Shown: one piece after another, positions 18,175 to 27,989 of the stretch | Position numbering within the stretch: the first letter of the stretch is position 1 | How the letters are laid out: every line of letters begins with the position of its first letter | Source of the DNA: Sphingopyxis sp. H115 | Lineage (GTDB): Bacteria > Pseudomonadota > Alphaproteobacteria > Sphingomonadales > Sphingomonadaceae | Direction: 5' to 3' | DNA: 43,370 bases | NCBI RefSeq assembly: GCF_001468465.1 | Contig: NZ_LNSA01000034.1 | Span: forward strand, 1 to 43,370 | Made by a program: the position numbers and the translations under genes | The notes under the pieces: model-generated | The model's database searches: none | Told to the model about the DNA's origin: nothing | The model's input: only the letters and a program-made list of their open reading frames with translations

Positions 18175-20889
18175 ATGTTTGAAAACTGCCATCTTCGGAT
18201 CGGCGAAGCGCCCTTTACGAGCTGCATGCCCCTCAGTGCGCAGCTCCTGGGGAGCCTTTATGCCTTACCTCAGTCCACCGAGAAGCCGCTGCGCGAGGCC
18301 CTTGATACCTTGGGTGACAGCGTCCCCTGGGCGGAAAGCTTCGCGGTAGCGCCTGAGCAGACCACCGGTGTCGTGGGGGCGATGCTCCGCCACATGATGA
18401 TGGCTACGCGTGATCTCGATCCGGCGTCGATCGGGATTGATGCGCTGCCGGGCGAGGGTAGGGCGCGCCTTCATTTGGAAGCGCTGCAAAATCTCTGGAT
18501 CAGCAGCGATTCTCTAGTTCCGTCCGATCTTGCGACGCTCAAGGCTTTCCTTGCGAGTGACGCAGGTGATGCTCTGCAGCCGTTGCAGGTTGTCTGGGAT
18601 CGAGACTGCGTTCAGTTGACCCCGCTGGAGCGCGCGGTGCTCGATCACATCGAAGCCCATCATGGCCAGCTGAGCGAACAAGATGATGACGTCGTTCGTC
18701 TGATTTCTGACCGGAAGCTGGCGCGGGCACCCGGATCGTGTCTGGCAGGCCATGTACAACGCCATCTTCTGGATCCGGATGTCCCGGTCATGCCGCTCGA
18801 CGACAGCCTGGCCATACTGTCCGTCCGAGACTCCCTGACCGAATGCGAGGCCGCGGCGGCCATCGTGCAGCGATGGCTGGCTGATGATGCAAGTCTCGCA
18901 GCCAGCGACATCGCCATCATCGTCCCGCAGGGTGCGGAATATGGCCATTATCTGGCAGAGACCTTCGCCCACGCTGGCTTGGTTGCCTCATCGCTTCCTG
19001 GGGTTGGTCAGCGGAGGAACATTGGCGGTGAGGCTCTTCTGCATTTCCTTCAATGCCGACGTCGGCCAGCTCCCGCCATGGCGCTCGCGTCGCTCTACTG
19101 TTCACCAGTCCTGTGCTGGCCCGAAGAAGTGGGAACGGCCTTGGCGGCAGCCGTTATGGGTGGCGACTTTCAGCCAAGAGAGGCTCGTGACTTTGCAGGA
19201 AGGCAGGCATCTCTCTTCGCCCTGATCCGCTCGGCCTCGCCTTCGACTAACGGGCAACTCAAGGAGCAGATTCGATCTTTCCAGAGGCTGCTCAGCGACA
19301 ACGCGGCACTCGCTGAGGATGTCGCTGAAGCGAAGCAACAGGCATCGCGTCTGATCGCAGCCCTTGGCAATGCCAATGACGCGGCAGAAGCTGAACTGGA
19401 GAAAGCCATCCAGATGGCAGCGGCCTACCAGGCTGCGCCAACGGCGAGAGGAGCTTACTTCCTCGGTGGCATGTCGGTGATGATGGTCCACGAAACACCA
19501 AAGCGGCCGCTTCGCAAACTTCTCGTCCTGGGCTTCAATGACGGTGCCTATCCATCGCCGCCGACGGGCAATCCGTTTTTTCTCGACAGCGAAGTTGCAT
19601 CGATTGCCGAAGTGACGGGCATCCAGTTGCCATCGCAGACGCAGCAACTGACTGCCGCGCTCGAGCTCTTCACGCGCCAGATTGGTGCAGCGAGCGAGCA
19701 GGTTATTCTTATCCTGTCGGAGCGTGATCGCAGCGGCAGCTCGCTTTCGGTGTCGTCGAGCCTGCCGCTGATCTCGCGGCTTGTGGAAGGGATCGAGGAC
19801 CCAGAGAATCTGATCGTGCCTTTGAGCCATAGCGAGGGGACGATCTGGGACAGGCTGGTGGGATGGAAGCCCCGACCAGTGATCGAACCGGCGCTTATGC
19901 CGGAGGTGCCGCCTCATTATGCCCTCGACTTCAATCTTCTGGGGCTGCGCCAGAAAGAAGACGGCAGTGTGCGAGCGCAGAGCCCGAGCCGGCTCGAGAA
20001 GCTTCTGGTCAGCCCCTTGGCCTGGCTCTTGGCAGAGCTGGGGGCCGAGCATGTTTCCTGGCAGCCCGAGGCGCTTGACGTCATGCTTCGCGGATCTCTG
20101 GCGCACGAGGTTTTCGAGCGGCTGTTTGTGCCGGGCAATGCGCATCCGTCCAGCGAGGAGATAGAAGCCACGGTCCCCGAACTTCTGCTGGATCGCATTC
20201 GCGCACTGGCGCCGTTTCTCCAGACGTCGACATGGGCGGTCGAGCGCAACACGCTTGAGGCAGAAATCACCAAGTCCGCGAAGCACTGGTCGCTCGTCCT
20301 CAAATCCCTGGACGCCGAGATCGTGGGCAATGAGTTCTGGCTGTCAGGAGAGCTGTTCGGTCATCCCGTGCACGGCAAGGCCGATTGCTTGTTGCGGCTT
20401 CCCGATGGGCAGCCGATCGTCGTGGATTACAAGAAGAGCAGTTCGGGCACACGGCGCCAGCGCCTCCAGAAGGGATGGGATCTACAGGTGGATCTCTACC
20501 GTCGCATGAGCGTTCGGCTCGACGAGCGCAGCAACGAAGGCGTGGTTCGCATTGCCGAGGCGCTGGGTGGGTGGTCTAAGCTTCCGGCAGTCGCCTATCA
20601 CACCCTCAACGACGGGAATGTCCTGCTCAACGGGATCGACGAGTTCGATAGCGCTGAGGTCGAACTTGTTGCGGGCGATATCGCCGAGCATGCGCTGGCG
20701 CTCATTTCGGCGCGGTTCGATGCTCTGAAGGCAGGCCGCCTCGATACCAACACTACAGCCGACGAGAAGTTCTTCCAGCGCTCTGCCGCGCTCGGCACTT
20801 ATGCGCTGGAAGACAGTCCGTTGATCACCGCCTTCATGCGCGATGACATCAACCCCTCAGTGGCGCTTACGGACAATGAAGATGACTGA
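18175..20889 (+). CDS. AddB-like PD-(D/E)XK nuclease protein
   Basis: 904 residues from ATG 18175, with GAGGGG about nine bases upstream. The C-terminal PD-(D/E)XK nuclease domain shows SRLEKLLVSPLAW (~604), RGSLAHEVFERLFV (~639), GKADCLLRLPDGQPIVVDYK (~734-753) and then QVDLYRRM, matching the RecB/AddB nuclease signature (H, D, D-x-K). The N-terminal two thirds has AddB-like features, including CEAAAAIVQRWLADDASLAA, but I see no Walker A, so the helicase half appears inactive, as in RexB-type and many AddB proteins. The C-terminus has no cysteine cluster for the Fe-S staple of classical AddB. Its end overlaps the AddA-like start by 14 bp. It probably forms a heterodimer with that protein to resect DNA ends. 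A chromosomal addAB would be expected elsewhere, so this is likely a defence paralogue. Confidence 0.82.
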   Translation: MFENCHLRIGEAPFTSCMPLSAQLLGSLYALPQSTEKPLREALDTLGDSVPWAESFAVAPEQTTGVVGAMLRHMMMATRDLDPASIGIDALPGEGRARLHLEALQNLWISSDSLVPSDLATLKAFLASDAGDALQPLQVVWDRDCVQLTPLERAVLDHIEAHHGQLSEQDDDVVRLISDRKLARAPGSCLAGHVQRHLLDPDVPVMPLDDSLAILSVRDSLTECEAAAAIVQRWLADDASLAASDIAIIVPQGAEYGHYLAETFAHAGLVASSLPGVGQRRNIGGEALLHFLQCRRRPAPAMALASLYCSPVLCWPEEVGTALAAAVMGGDFQPREARDFAGRQASLFALIRSASPSTNGQLKEQIRSFQRLLSDNAALAEDVAEAKQQASRLIAALGNANDAAEAELEKAIQMAAAYQAAPTARGAYFLGGMSVMMVHETPKRPLRKLLVLGFNDGAYPSPPTGNPFFLDSEVASIAEVTGIQLPSQTQQLTAALELFTRQIGAASEQVILILSERDRSGSSLSVSSSLPLISRLVEGIEDPENLIVPLSHSEGTIWDRLVGWKPRPVIEPALMPEVPPHYALDFNLLGLRQKEDGSVRAQSPSRLEKLLVSPLAWLLAELGAEHVSWQPEALDVMLRGSLAHEVFERLFVPGNAHPSSEEIEATVPELLLDRIRALAPFLQTSTWAVERNTLEAEITKSAKHWSLVLKSLDAEIVGNEFWLSGELFGHPVHGKADCLLRLPDGQPIVVDYKKSSSGTRRQRLQKGWDLQVDLYRRMSVRLDERSNEGVVRIAEALGGWSKLPAVAYHTLNDGNVLLNGIDEFDSAEVELVAGDIAEHALALISARFDALKAGRLDTNTTADEKFFQRSAALGTYALEDSPLITAFMRDDINPSVALTDNEDD

Positions 20890-23800
20890 GCTTTCGATCG
20901 TTCCCGCCGGCGCAGGGGCGGGCAAGACCCATCACATCCAGGAAACCCTCTCTCAGTGGGTGCGCGACGGCAAAGTTCGGCCCGAGCGGATACTGGCCGT
21001 CACTTTCACGGAGGCCGCGGCTGGAGAACTTCGCCAGAGGATCCGTGGAGCACTGATTGCCGACGGCAATCTGCAAGCGGCTTTGGCCGTAGAGCGAGCC
21101 TATGTGTCCACAATCCATGGCCTTGGACGCCGGCTGCTGATTGAACATGCCTTTGCGGCAGGTTCATCGCCGCAGCAACGTCTTATCGCCGAGGACGAGC
21201 AGGACCTGCTCATCCGCCGTTCGATCGAGGAGAACCAGGCTTTAAGCGAGCTCTCCCGCAATCTTGGGGCCTATGGCTACCGGGGTAGCTTCACCTCGGA
21301 CGACACGGCTGAAGACAGCTTCCGCAAGACGTTGCTCGGCGTGATCGCACTCCTGCGAACGCTTGGACCGCGGGGCAGTGATCCGGCGATGGCCGACTTT
21401 GTCGAGGCGTCGATCAGGCAAGGATATCGTCAGCCGGTCGGTACGCCAGAGACCCTGGCGGCAGGCTTGAAAAAGGCCGTCGACGCGCTGCTTTTCGCCT
21501 TTCCGAGATCGCTGGCTGACGACGCCGGGAGTGCTGCAGCGAAGACAGTGTTTCGGGATAATTTCCGCGCCTTGAAGCAAGCCGAACAACTCCTCTCGAC
21601 CGGAGGGAAGGACTGGAGGCTCTGGCAGCGCCTGCGTGATCTTCGCCAGTCCAAGCGCGGCAGTCCGACGCCCGATGGTTACGATGACCTGGGCGCTGCA
21701 GTCATGGCGGCGGCCGATACACTGGTCTATCATCCGGGTCCGCTTGAAGATGCTGTTTCTCATGCGCGCGCGCTTGTGGAAGGAGCGCAATCGGCCATGA
21801 CCGACTACGAGACCCGCAAGCGCGAGCTCGGCGTGATCGATTTCAGCGACATGGTCACCAACGCCGCGCGGATACTCGATGAGAAGCCCGGCGTGCTCGC
21901 CGCGATCATGGATGAGGTGGACTGCGTCATTGTCGACGAGTTCCAGGACACCAACCCGATCCAGTTCACGTTCCTGTGGGCCCTGGCGCGGCAAGCGAAG
22001 CGTTCGCTCGTCGTCGGCGATACCAAGCAGGCCATCATGGGCTTTCAAGGCGCGGACCCGCGCTTGACGGTCGCGCTTACGAAGCAGTTCGAAACCAGCC
22101 CGCTTAACAGGAACTGGCGCTCCGATCCCCGGATCATGGATTTCGTCAACGCGCTCGGCCCTTGCCTATTCGGCGGTGACTACACTTCGCTCACCGCGCA
22201 GAACCCCGCCGGACATGACACCGCGCTTGAGATCATAGAATTGGCTAACAAGCGCGGCGCGCGCTCGGGAGGGAAGCCCCAGCATTTTGTCGCGGATCGC
22301 CTTCTCTCCCTGCTGTCCGACGATCAGGTGGCTATCATCGACAGGCATACGAAGACTTTGCGGCCGCTGGAGCCCCGAGACATCGCTGTCCTGTGCCCAA
22401 CCCATAGCCATTGCGCGAGCTACGCCAGCGCGCTGCGATCACTTGGCCTGCCCGTTCGTGTGGCGGAAGGTGGCTGGTGGCAGAGCAAGATCGTCCAGGC
22501 CGCGTGCTTTGCGCTGCGGTTCGCGGTCGACCCTGCCGACAGCCATGCCGCGATCTGTACCGCGACGCTTGGTCCGGGGGCTACAGCGCTTCCGGACGCG
22601 ATAAGGGCACTTGCCCAGCAAGACAGGATCGACACGCCTGAATTGACTGCGCTGCAGAAACTTTGGCCTGACTCGCTTGCAACACCGGTTGACCGGCTGG
22701 TCCACCAGGTCATCGAAGTCGCGGGGCTTCGCGAATGGTGCGACAGGCTCGATGATCCGGCCCAGATGAGAGCAGACCTGCTCCGGTTCGAAGCGGAAGC
22801 CGCAGCATTCATGGATGCTCACCGCGATATGCGCGAAGCGTCCGGTTTCTATGGACAGAGTGCCAACGTCTTTCTCGGATGGCTTGAGAACAAGGTCGGT
22901 CTCAAAGGCGAAGATCTGCGTCCGAACCCTTCAGGCAGTGAAGCCGACGGCGTCGAGATCGTCACCTGGCACGCATCCAAGGGACGTGAATGGCCAATCG
23001 TCGTTGTCTGCGGGCTCGACCACAAGCTCGACCCCCGTGCCGGGACCTTCAGCACGAAGTTTCCGGGGTTCGACGATCTCGATCATGTGATCGAGGAAGC
23101 GACGCTCGCCTATGCTCCCGAATTCGCCGCGCCTGAAGCGACCGACCGCTTTCTTTATGAACTCCATCCGGAGTCCGAAGAAACAGCGAGGCGGCTGCTT
23201 TACGTGGCCCTGACCCGTGCCCGGGATCGCCTGATTATCGAATGGCCACAGGACGATGAGAAGGTGGAACCGCCTCTGCCGATCACTGCCCGCCGCCTTC
23301 TGAATGACGTCTGCGGCATCAGATTTCAGGGTAACCAGATCAGCGTCGGCGTCGCAGAATTTCCTGCGCGCATGACGATCTGCAGCAAGGAATTGCCGGC
23401 TTCGTTCGAGGCTGAGAACCGGATTCATCTCGACGCGTTCGACCGTGAGCTGCGATTTGCCCTGGAGCGATGTCCGATCGGCGCGCTGACATCTGTGGTT
23501 AGCCCCTCGCAGGCAATCACTACGTCACGGCCGCTTCCTTCTCAAATCGAGACGCGTGCGATCGCACCAGGAGTCAAGCTGGCTGGATCTGACTTGGTTC
23601 ATGCGACAGATAGGGGCACGGCGATCCACGAAGCGCTGCGCATTCTCCTCTGCCGCCCTGATCTACGACATAGGGTTCAGGCGCATTGCCGCATTCTCGA
23701 TGCCGAGGTCGAATTTCTATCGCAGCAGGCAGATGCCCTACGCCAGGCTCTCGCCGACATCGGCTATCCGCGGCTGCATGTCGAGCAACCGATCGAGGTT

Positions 23801-24055
23801 TCTCTTTCAGATGGTGGGAGTCAGAGCATCATCCTCGATCTTATCGCTGAGGGCCCGGACAGCTTCATGATCGTCGATCACAAAAGCGGGGCGGTCGCTG
23901 ACCATGCGCTACGCTTCGAACGCTACTGGCCGCAACTGGCAGCCTACATCGACGCAGTCGGCACTAAAGACGCAAAGACTGTTGATGGCGCCGCTATTTT
24001 TTGGACGGAAACCGGCGAACTGACAATCGGTCGCGGTCACCAACCGAATGCATGA
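20876..24055 (+). CDS. AddA-like UvrD/Rep helicase-nuclease
   Basis: About 1059 residues from ATG 20876 (ATG 20882 also possible), overlapping the AddB-like gene. All SF1A helicase motifs are visible: I VPAGAGAGKTHHIQ (~9), Ia VTFTEAAAGELRQRI (~42), II VIVDEFQDTNP (~351), III VVGDTKQAIMGFQGADP (~380), IV NRNWRSDPRIMDF (~412), V VTWHASKGREWPIVVV (~695), VI LLYVALTRARDRLII (~773). The C-terminal RecB-type nuclease has GTAIHEALRILL (~914) and ILDLIAEGPDSFMIVDHKSG (~986), that is, the D and D-x-K catalytic residues. AddA enzymes unwind and degrade duplex DNA from ends. With the AddB-like partner this makes a two-nuclease AddAB-type complex, placed behind a WYL regulator and before an HNH nuclease. 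Confidence 0.9.
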   Translation: MKMTELSIVPAGAGAGKTHHIQETLSQWVRDGKVRPERILAVTFTEAAAGELRQRIRGALIADGNLQAALAVERAYVSTIHGLGRRLLIEHAFAAGSSPQQRLIAEDEQDLLIRRSIEENQALSELSRNLGAYGYRGSFTSDDTAEDSFRKTLLGVIALLRTLGPRGSDPAMADFVEASIRQGYRQPVGTPETLAAGLKKAVDALLFAFPRSLADDAGSAAAKTVFRDNFRALKQAEQLLSTGGKDWRLWQRLRDLRQSKRGSPTPDGYDDLGAAVMAAADTLVYHPGPLEDAVSHARALVEGAQSAMTDYETRKRELGVIDFSDMVTNAARILDEKPGVLAAIMDEVDCVIVDEFQDTNPIQFTFLWALARQAKRSLVVGDTKQAIMGFQGADPRLTVALTKQFETSPLNRNWRSDPRIMDFVNALGPCLFGGDYTSLTAQNPAGHDTALEIIELANKRGARSGGKPQHFVADRLLSLLSDDQVAIIDRHTKTLRPLEPRDIAVLCPTHSHCASYASALRSLGLPVRVAEGGWWQSKIVQAACFALRFAVDPADSHAAICTATLGPGATALPDAIRALAQQDRIDTPELTALQKLWPDSLATPVDRLVHQVIEVAGLREWCDRLDDPAQMRADLLRFEAEAAAFMDAHRDMREASGFYGQSANVFLGWLENKVGLKGEDLRPNPSGSEADGVEIVTWHASKGREWPIVVVCGLDHKLDPRAGTFSTKFPGFDDLDHVIEEATLAYAPEFAAPEATDRFLYELHPESEETARRLLYVALTRARDRLIIEWPQDDEKVEPPLPITARRLLNDVCGIRFQGNQISVGVAEFPARMTICSKELPASFEAENRIHLDAFDRELRFALERCPIGALTSVVSPSQAITTSRPLPSQIETRAIAPGVKLAGSDLVHATDRGTAIHEALRILLCRPDLRHRVQAHCRILDAEVEFLSQQADALRQALADIGYPRLHVEQPIEVSLSDGGSQSIILDLIAEGPDSFMIVDHKSGAVADHALRFERYWPQLAAYIDAVGTKDAKTVDGAAIFWTETGELTIGRGHQPNA

Positions 24056-24088
24056 AGATTGAACTGCGAACGGGTTGTTTGAAAAGTC

Positions 24089-25222
24089 ATGACAATAATC
24101 AGCGCATCCGATTTTCAGTCACACTTTGATCGGTTCCAAGAGCTCATTACTCCCGAAAGCAAGGGGCACTCGTTTATTGATTTCACGGAGGGCAAAATCG
24201 CCGCTTGGGAAGGTTACAAGCCAACGCTGCGTCAGACTGCCCTTGCACGGCTTTCCCCCGATACATGGTCTCGCGAAAGCATCGGGTCCGGCTCAATTGT
24301 TGAGCATGCCATCGACAGCATCGAGATACAGGACAACAAGGCCAATTTCGTCAACAACCTTGTCTTCTGGCAAAACCGCTTCGGGCACGCCAATCGGGAT
24401 CACCGCATCTTGCTTGAAGCCCGGACGAACCGCAGTTTGAAGCACGCACTCGATGCTCTGCTGTTCGACCTCTACCGAGAAGATCGTCAAGAGGGCATGG
24501 TCTTCGAAGAACTGGCCGAACTCACCGGGCACAAATACCCGCTGATCGCCTATCTCTACTTTCTGAAGGATATGACCCGCTTCATGCCGATCCAGCCAAC
24601 GGGCTTCGATCGCGCCTTTGCAGCTATGAATCTTGGGTTTTCGACACGACAGCAGTGCTCCTGGGACAACTACAGGAGGTTCAATGAGATCCTGTTGCAG
24701 CTCGTCCCCCTGATTGAGGCTGCGGCCGGCATCCGCAATGTCAGGCTCATAGATGCTCACTCATTTTGCTGGATATATGCCCATCTTCTGAAATTGGAGG
24801 CTGAGGGTGCAATTGGTCAAACCACATTAGGCAAAGACGCGGGCCGCGTGGTCAGCGGCCGAGAAAAGTCTGTTATTACCATGCGTCTGTCGATTGAGGA
24901 TACGGTCAGGAAATCGAACGGCCAGAGCATCGAACGCAGGATCAAGAACAAGGAGTCTGGCCATTCCGCCCAAGAGCTCGAAGCTCTTCTCGCCGAATTG
25001 CTTGATCTGCAGGGAAACCGCTGCGCGCTGACCGGCATTCCCTTTCACTTTCCCGGCCCTGACGCCGATAGCAACCTCTTGCCGTCTCCTGACAGAATCG
25101 ACAGCAACGGGCACTACGTCCGAGGGAATATCCAAATTGTATGCCGCTTCATAAACTTCTGGAAAGGGGCAAGCGACAACGAGGAGTTCAAGGAGCTCCT
25201 CATGCTTGTGAGGTCCGTGTGA
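24089..25222 (+). CDS. HNH/endonuclease VII-like nuclease
   Basis: 377 residues, 33 bp after the AddA-like gene. The C-terminus carries QGNRCALTGIPFHF, SPDRIDSNGHYVRGNIQIVC and INFWKG (~308-362), the pattern of compact HNH/endonuclease VII-like folds (C..TG, DRI, GxxxGN, N..K). The ~150-residue middle part (FVNNLVFWQNRFGHANRDHR ... FMPIQPTGFDRAF ... CSWDNYRRFNEIL) is a helical domain I associate with stand-alone HNH and McrB-like proteins, but I cannot name it. Substrate recognition is unknown. The gene is the last of block B and converges on block C with a 22-bp gap. The start ATG 24089 has only weak GAAAAG upstream. Confidence 0.75.
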   Translation: MTIISASDFQSHFDRFQELITPESKGHSFIDFTEGKIAAWEGYKPTLRQTALARLSPDTWSRESIGSGSIVEHAIDSIEIQDNKANFVNNLVFWQNRFGHANRDHRILLEARTNRSLKHALDALLFDLYREDRQEGMVFEELAELTGHKYPLIAYLYFLKDMTRFMPIQPTGFDRAFAAMNLGFSTRQQCSWDNYRRFNEILLQLVPLIEAAAGIRNVRLIDAHSFCWIYAHLLKLEAEGAIGQTTLGKDAGRVVSGREKSVITMRLSIEDTVRKSNGQSIERRIKNKESGHSAQELEALLAELLDLQGNRCALTGIPFHFPGPDADSNLLPSPDRIDSNGHYVRGNIQIVCRFINFWKGASDNEEFKELLMLVRSV

Positions 25223-25244
25223 TCGCGCGCTTGCCTCCCAACGG

Positions 25245-27989
25245 TCAGTCTCGGCTAAACGAAGCAGGGTAGGGGTCGGACAACATTGCGTCTGGCATAG
25301 GCTTTCTCAAGAACACCTCCCAGCCAGATCGGTTCAGGTGGATCTCCCTATCGAAGTCCCCTTGCGTGCATCGATCCATCTTGTCCTCGACCTCATATTT
25401 TCGCTCGATGAAGGAGCCGACCTGATCTTCGTCAAAGCTGTCCTTGAGATAGGGATAGTTTATTTCCAAGGCACTCGTGTCGGGACCCCGCTGCTGCAAG
25501 AGGCTGTTCACCTTGCCAAAGAGACGGTCGACGCGGCCCACACGCTGCTCGTTATCGCCCGGCGTCCATGCAATACCGTAATGATGAACTTTTCTGCACT
25601 GCAGGTGCAGATTTACCCCCTCTTGGAAGACCGAGGTCGCAATAAGTGTGTTCGGATAAAAGGGGCTGTTGAATCCGAGAATCAGGTGTTGCCGGTGGCT
25701 GGATTCGCCACTTGCATACCATGCCGGGCTGGAAAGCGTCGTGAGTGTTCGCCACCCCTTGTCCCAGGCGTCGACTTCGTGATCGATGATCTTCGTGCAG
25801 AGCTGCTCGAAGGTTGCGATGGCTGAAATAAAGTATTTCAGCAAAAGGGAATCTGGAATTTGCAGGTCTGCAAAATCCAAGAATTTCCGGTAGCGCCGCT
25901 GAACATTGGCGTGCTTTTCCTCGTCAGCAAGACGCCGCTCGAAAGTCACATACCAGCCGTAGAGCTCGACGATAACGGGACTGGCGAAGAGAAATCCGGC
26001 CTTGATATAGTTGGCGAAGTTCTCGGCAATGCGCGGCTGAGCAGTTGCCCATTCGACAAGACTAGACCTCTGTTGCGCGGGCAGGTGATAGAATACGCGG
26101 CCCCAGATCGTTTCGATCGGCGCATCGTATTCGCGCTGATCTCCGTCGTGAGGGCGCAATGCATCCAACGCGTCTCGCGGAAACTCGGGCCGTGTTTCCA
26201 TTCGTTGCATCTGTGCAGCCTTGGCAAAATCCATGCGCTGCTTGCCCCCCTGCACGAATTGGTAGTGCCAATGATAGGCACCTGATTGGTAATCTGATGC
26301 GGGTTCCAGGAGCATCGAGAAGATGCCAGTTGTTTTGCGCAGATTAAGGCTGAAACGGGAGCAGTCGGTCGGTGGTGCAGGCGGTCTGCCTTCAGCCGCC
26401 TTCTTAGTCACAAACAGGTCTGCAACTCTGGAGCGAAGATAGTCGTGTTCGTCGACACTTTCACTCTCGCCTTCGATCTCGTCCATCTGGTCGTCGTCGC
26501 TATCGATGTCGCGTCGATTGCTTGCACCAGTGATTTCGTTGAACACCTCACGCGACCAATTGCTTTTCTTCCATCGAAGACGAGCTTCTTCATCCCAGCC
26601 GTGGGTGTCCGCAATGTGCTTTGCGAGCAATTCGTCGTAACGCTCATTGATGCGCTTCGTGAGCTCTCGGACCGACGGGATACGGCGCACAAAGACGAGG
26701 TGCTTATCTTCATGCAAGCAGCGATCTGTGGCCATTTCGAACAGTTCTGATGGCGTACAGAGATTGACGATGCCATCGTATTTGGGGTGATCGGGAGCCG
26801 AGCCGAAAAGGCCGCGAAAATCGCCGCTCATGTCTTGCAGGAGCTGTGTGTCCGCAGCCGCCCTGAAGTCCTTCGAGCGCTCGTCATCCGATCCTTCATT
26901 CTCGCTCTGCGCGTCACGGGCCAGATCACGATGGCCTGCGGATTCGAAACCTTCTAGATAACCGTAGAGAGCCCGCCTTTTTTCATCCGCCACACCGCAG
27001 TCTTCGATCAGGCGCTTCTGGTAGAGCGCAAAAAACATCTCATCCTGGGGGTTGTCTCCAAATCTGCACGGAGTTGCGATTTCCCGGCGGTATTGGTGCT
27101 TGGTGTAGCTCGTGCCCTGACCTTCCATGCGCCGAAACCGGCGAAGCGCGTACGTGCGCATCAGGTCATCGACTTCCTTTCCTTCAAGTGAGGCGTGGTC
27201 GACAAAGTAGGACAGGATGTTCGCCACATCACCAAGGCGGGTATGGCTCGGTGTTGCCGTCAGAAGTAAGGTGCGCCGGGCAATTTGACTTTCAGGCTTG
27301 CCGAAAAATTCTTCAGCGGCAGTGACGCGCTGCGATCCACCGCGGCGATTGCGAAAATAATGTGCCTCATCGACGATCATCAGATCGAAGCCAGTCCCGC
27401 CTGTCGCGGCCAGAATTCGCTCATGGAGTTTTTTGGCTACCTTCCCCGCAGCTCGAGCCTTGTCGTTGGATGCATCGGCGCTATCGAGAAGGCCGCTGAG
27501 GGCATGGATTGTCGTGATATATAATTGGGCCGGCTCGTCATCTTTGGACCGCTGTTCAATTGCCTCGGTCAATTCCGGCAGGCGATAGTGGGCTCCGATG
27601 GGCGGTACGGGTTTTCCGTCCTTCTTGCTCTTAACGAAATCATCGGCCTTTACGTAGAGGTCTCGGGTAAAGGACGAGAACTCTCGTTGCCAATGCGCGC
27701 ATATATCGCGGTTTGGCGCGATCACCAGGATCTTTGCGTCGGGCTTCTTTCGCCACAGCAGTGCTGCTACCCCAAGTGCTTCAAAGGTTTTGCCCATGCC
27801 GACTTCATCGGCCAAGAGCGCAACCGGACTTCTTGAAAGCACGCTCCACAAATGAGCGACGCCTTCGGTCTGAAGTGCGGCCATTCCTGTCGGTTGGTCA
27901 GGCGCATAAGTCCATTCCCCGCTGACCCCGCCGAAGTTGATCCACTTCGCGACCTCCATTGGTTTCAAGCGTCGCCAGAACTCACTCAT
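25245..27989 (-). CDS. SNF2-family helicase of block C
   Basis: 914 residues. SF2 motifs: I ALLADEVGMGKTFEALG (~57), Ia ILVIAPNRDICAHW (~85), II DLMIVDEAHYFRNRRGG (~204), III LLLTATPSHTRLGDVA (~245), V ATSVFQEGVNLHLQCRKVHH (~785), VI NEQRVGRVDRLFGKVN (~815). A long insertion between the two motor halves contains an acidic stretch (DSDDDQMDEIEGESESVDEH). Its ATG lies inside the last codons of the PLD gene (8-bp overlap), indicating coupled translation. SNF2 motors beside PLD nucleases are a recurrent defence pairing (compare DISARM drmD/drmC), but no DrmA, DrmB or methylase is in this operon. Probable role: DNA translocation feeding or gating the PLD nuclease. Confidence 0.87.
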   Translation of the reverse strand: MSEFWRRLKPMEVAKWINFGGVSGEWTYAPDQPTGMAALQTEGVAHLWSVLSRSPVALLADEVGMGKTFEALGVAALLWRKKPDAKILVIAPNRDICAHWQREFSSFTRDLYVKADDFVKSKKDGKPVPPIGAHYRLPELTEAIEQRSKDDEPAQLYITTIHALSGLLDSADASNDKARAAGKVAKKLHERILAATGGTGFDLMIVDEAHYFRNRRGGSQRVTAAEEFFGKPESQIARRTLLLTATPSHTRLGDVANILSYFVDHASLEGKEVDDLMRTYALRRFRRMEGQGTSYTKHQYRREIATPCRFGDNPQDEMFFALYQKRLIEDCGVADEKRRALYGYLEGFESAGHRDLARDAQSENEGSDDERSKDFRAAADTQLLQDMSGDFRGLFGSAPDHPKYDGIVNLCTPSELFEMATDRCLHEDKHLVFVRRIPSVRELTKRINERYDELLAKHIADTHGWDEEARLRWKKSNWSREVFNEITGASNRRDIDSDDDQMDEIEGESESVDEHDYLRSRVADLFVTKKAAEGRPPAPPTDCSRFSLNLRKTTGIFSMLLEPASDYQSGAYHWHYQFVQGGKQRMDFAKAAQMQRMETRPEFPRDALDALRPHDGDQREYDAPIETIWGRVFYHLPAQQRSSLVEWATAQPRIAENFANYIKAGFLFASPVIVELYGWYVTFERRLADEEKHANVQRRYRKFLDFADLQIPDSLLLKYFISAIATFEQLCTKIIDHEVDAWDKGWRTLTTLSSPAWYASGESSHRQHLILGFNSPFYPNTLIATSVFQEGVNLHLQCRKVHHYGIAWTPGDNEQRVGRVDRLFGKVNSLLQQRGPDTSALEINYPYLKDSFDEDQVGSFIERKYEVEDKMDRCTQGDFDREIHLNRSGWEVFLRKPMPDAMLSDPYPASFSRD

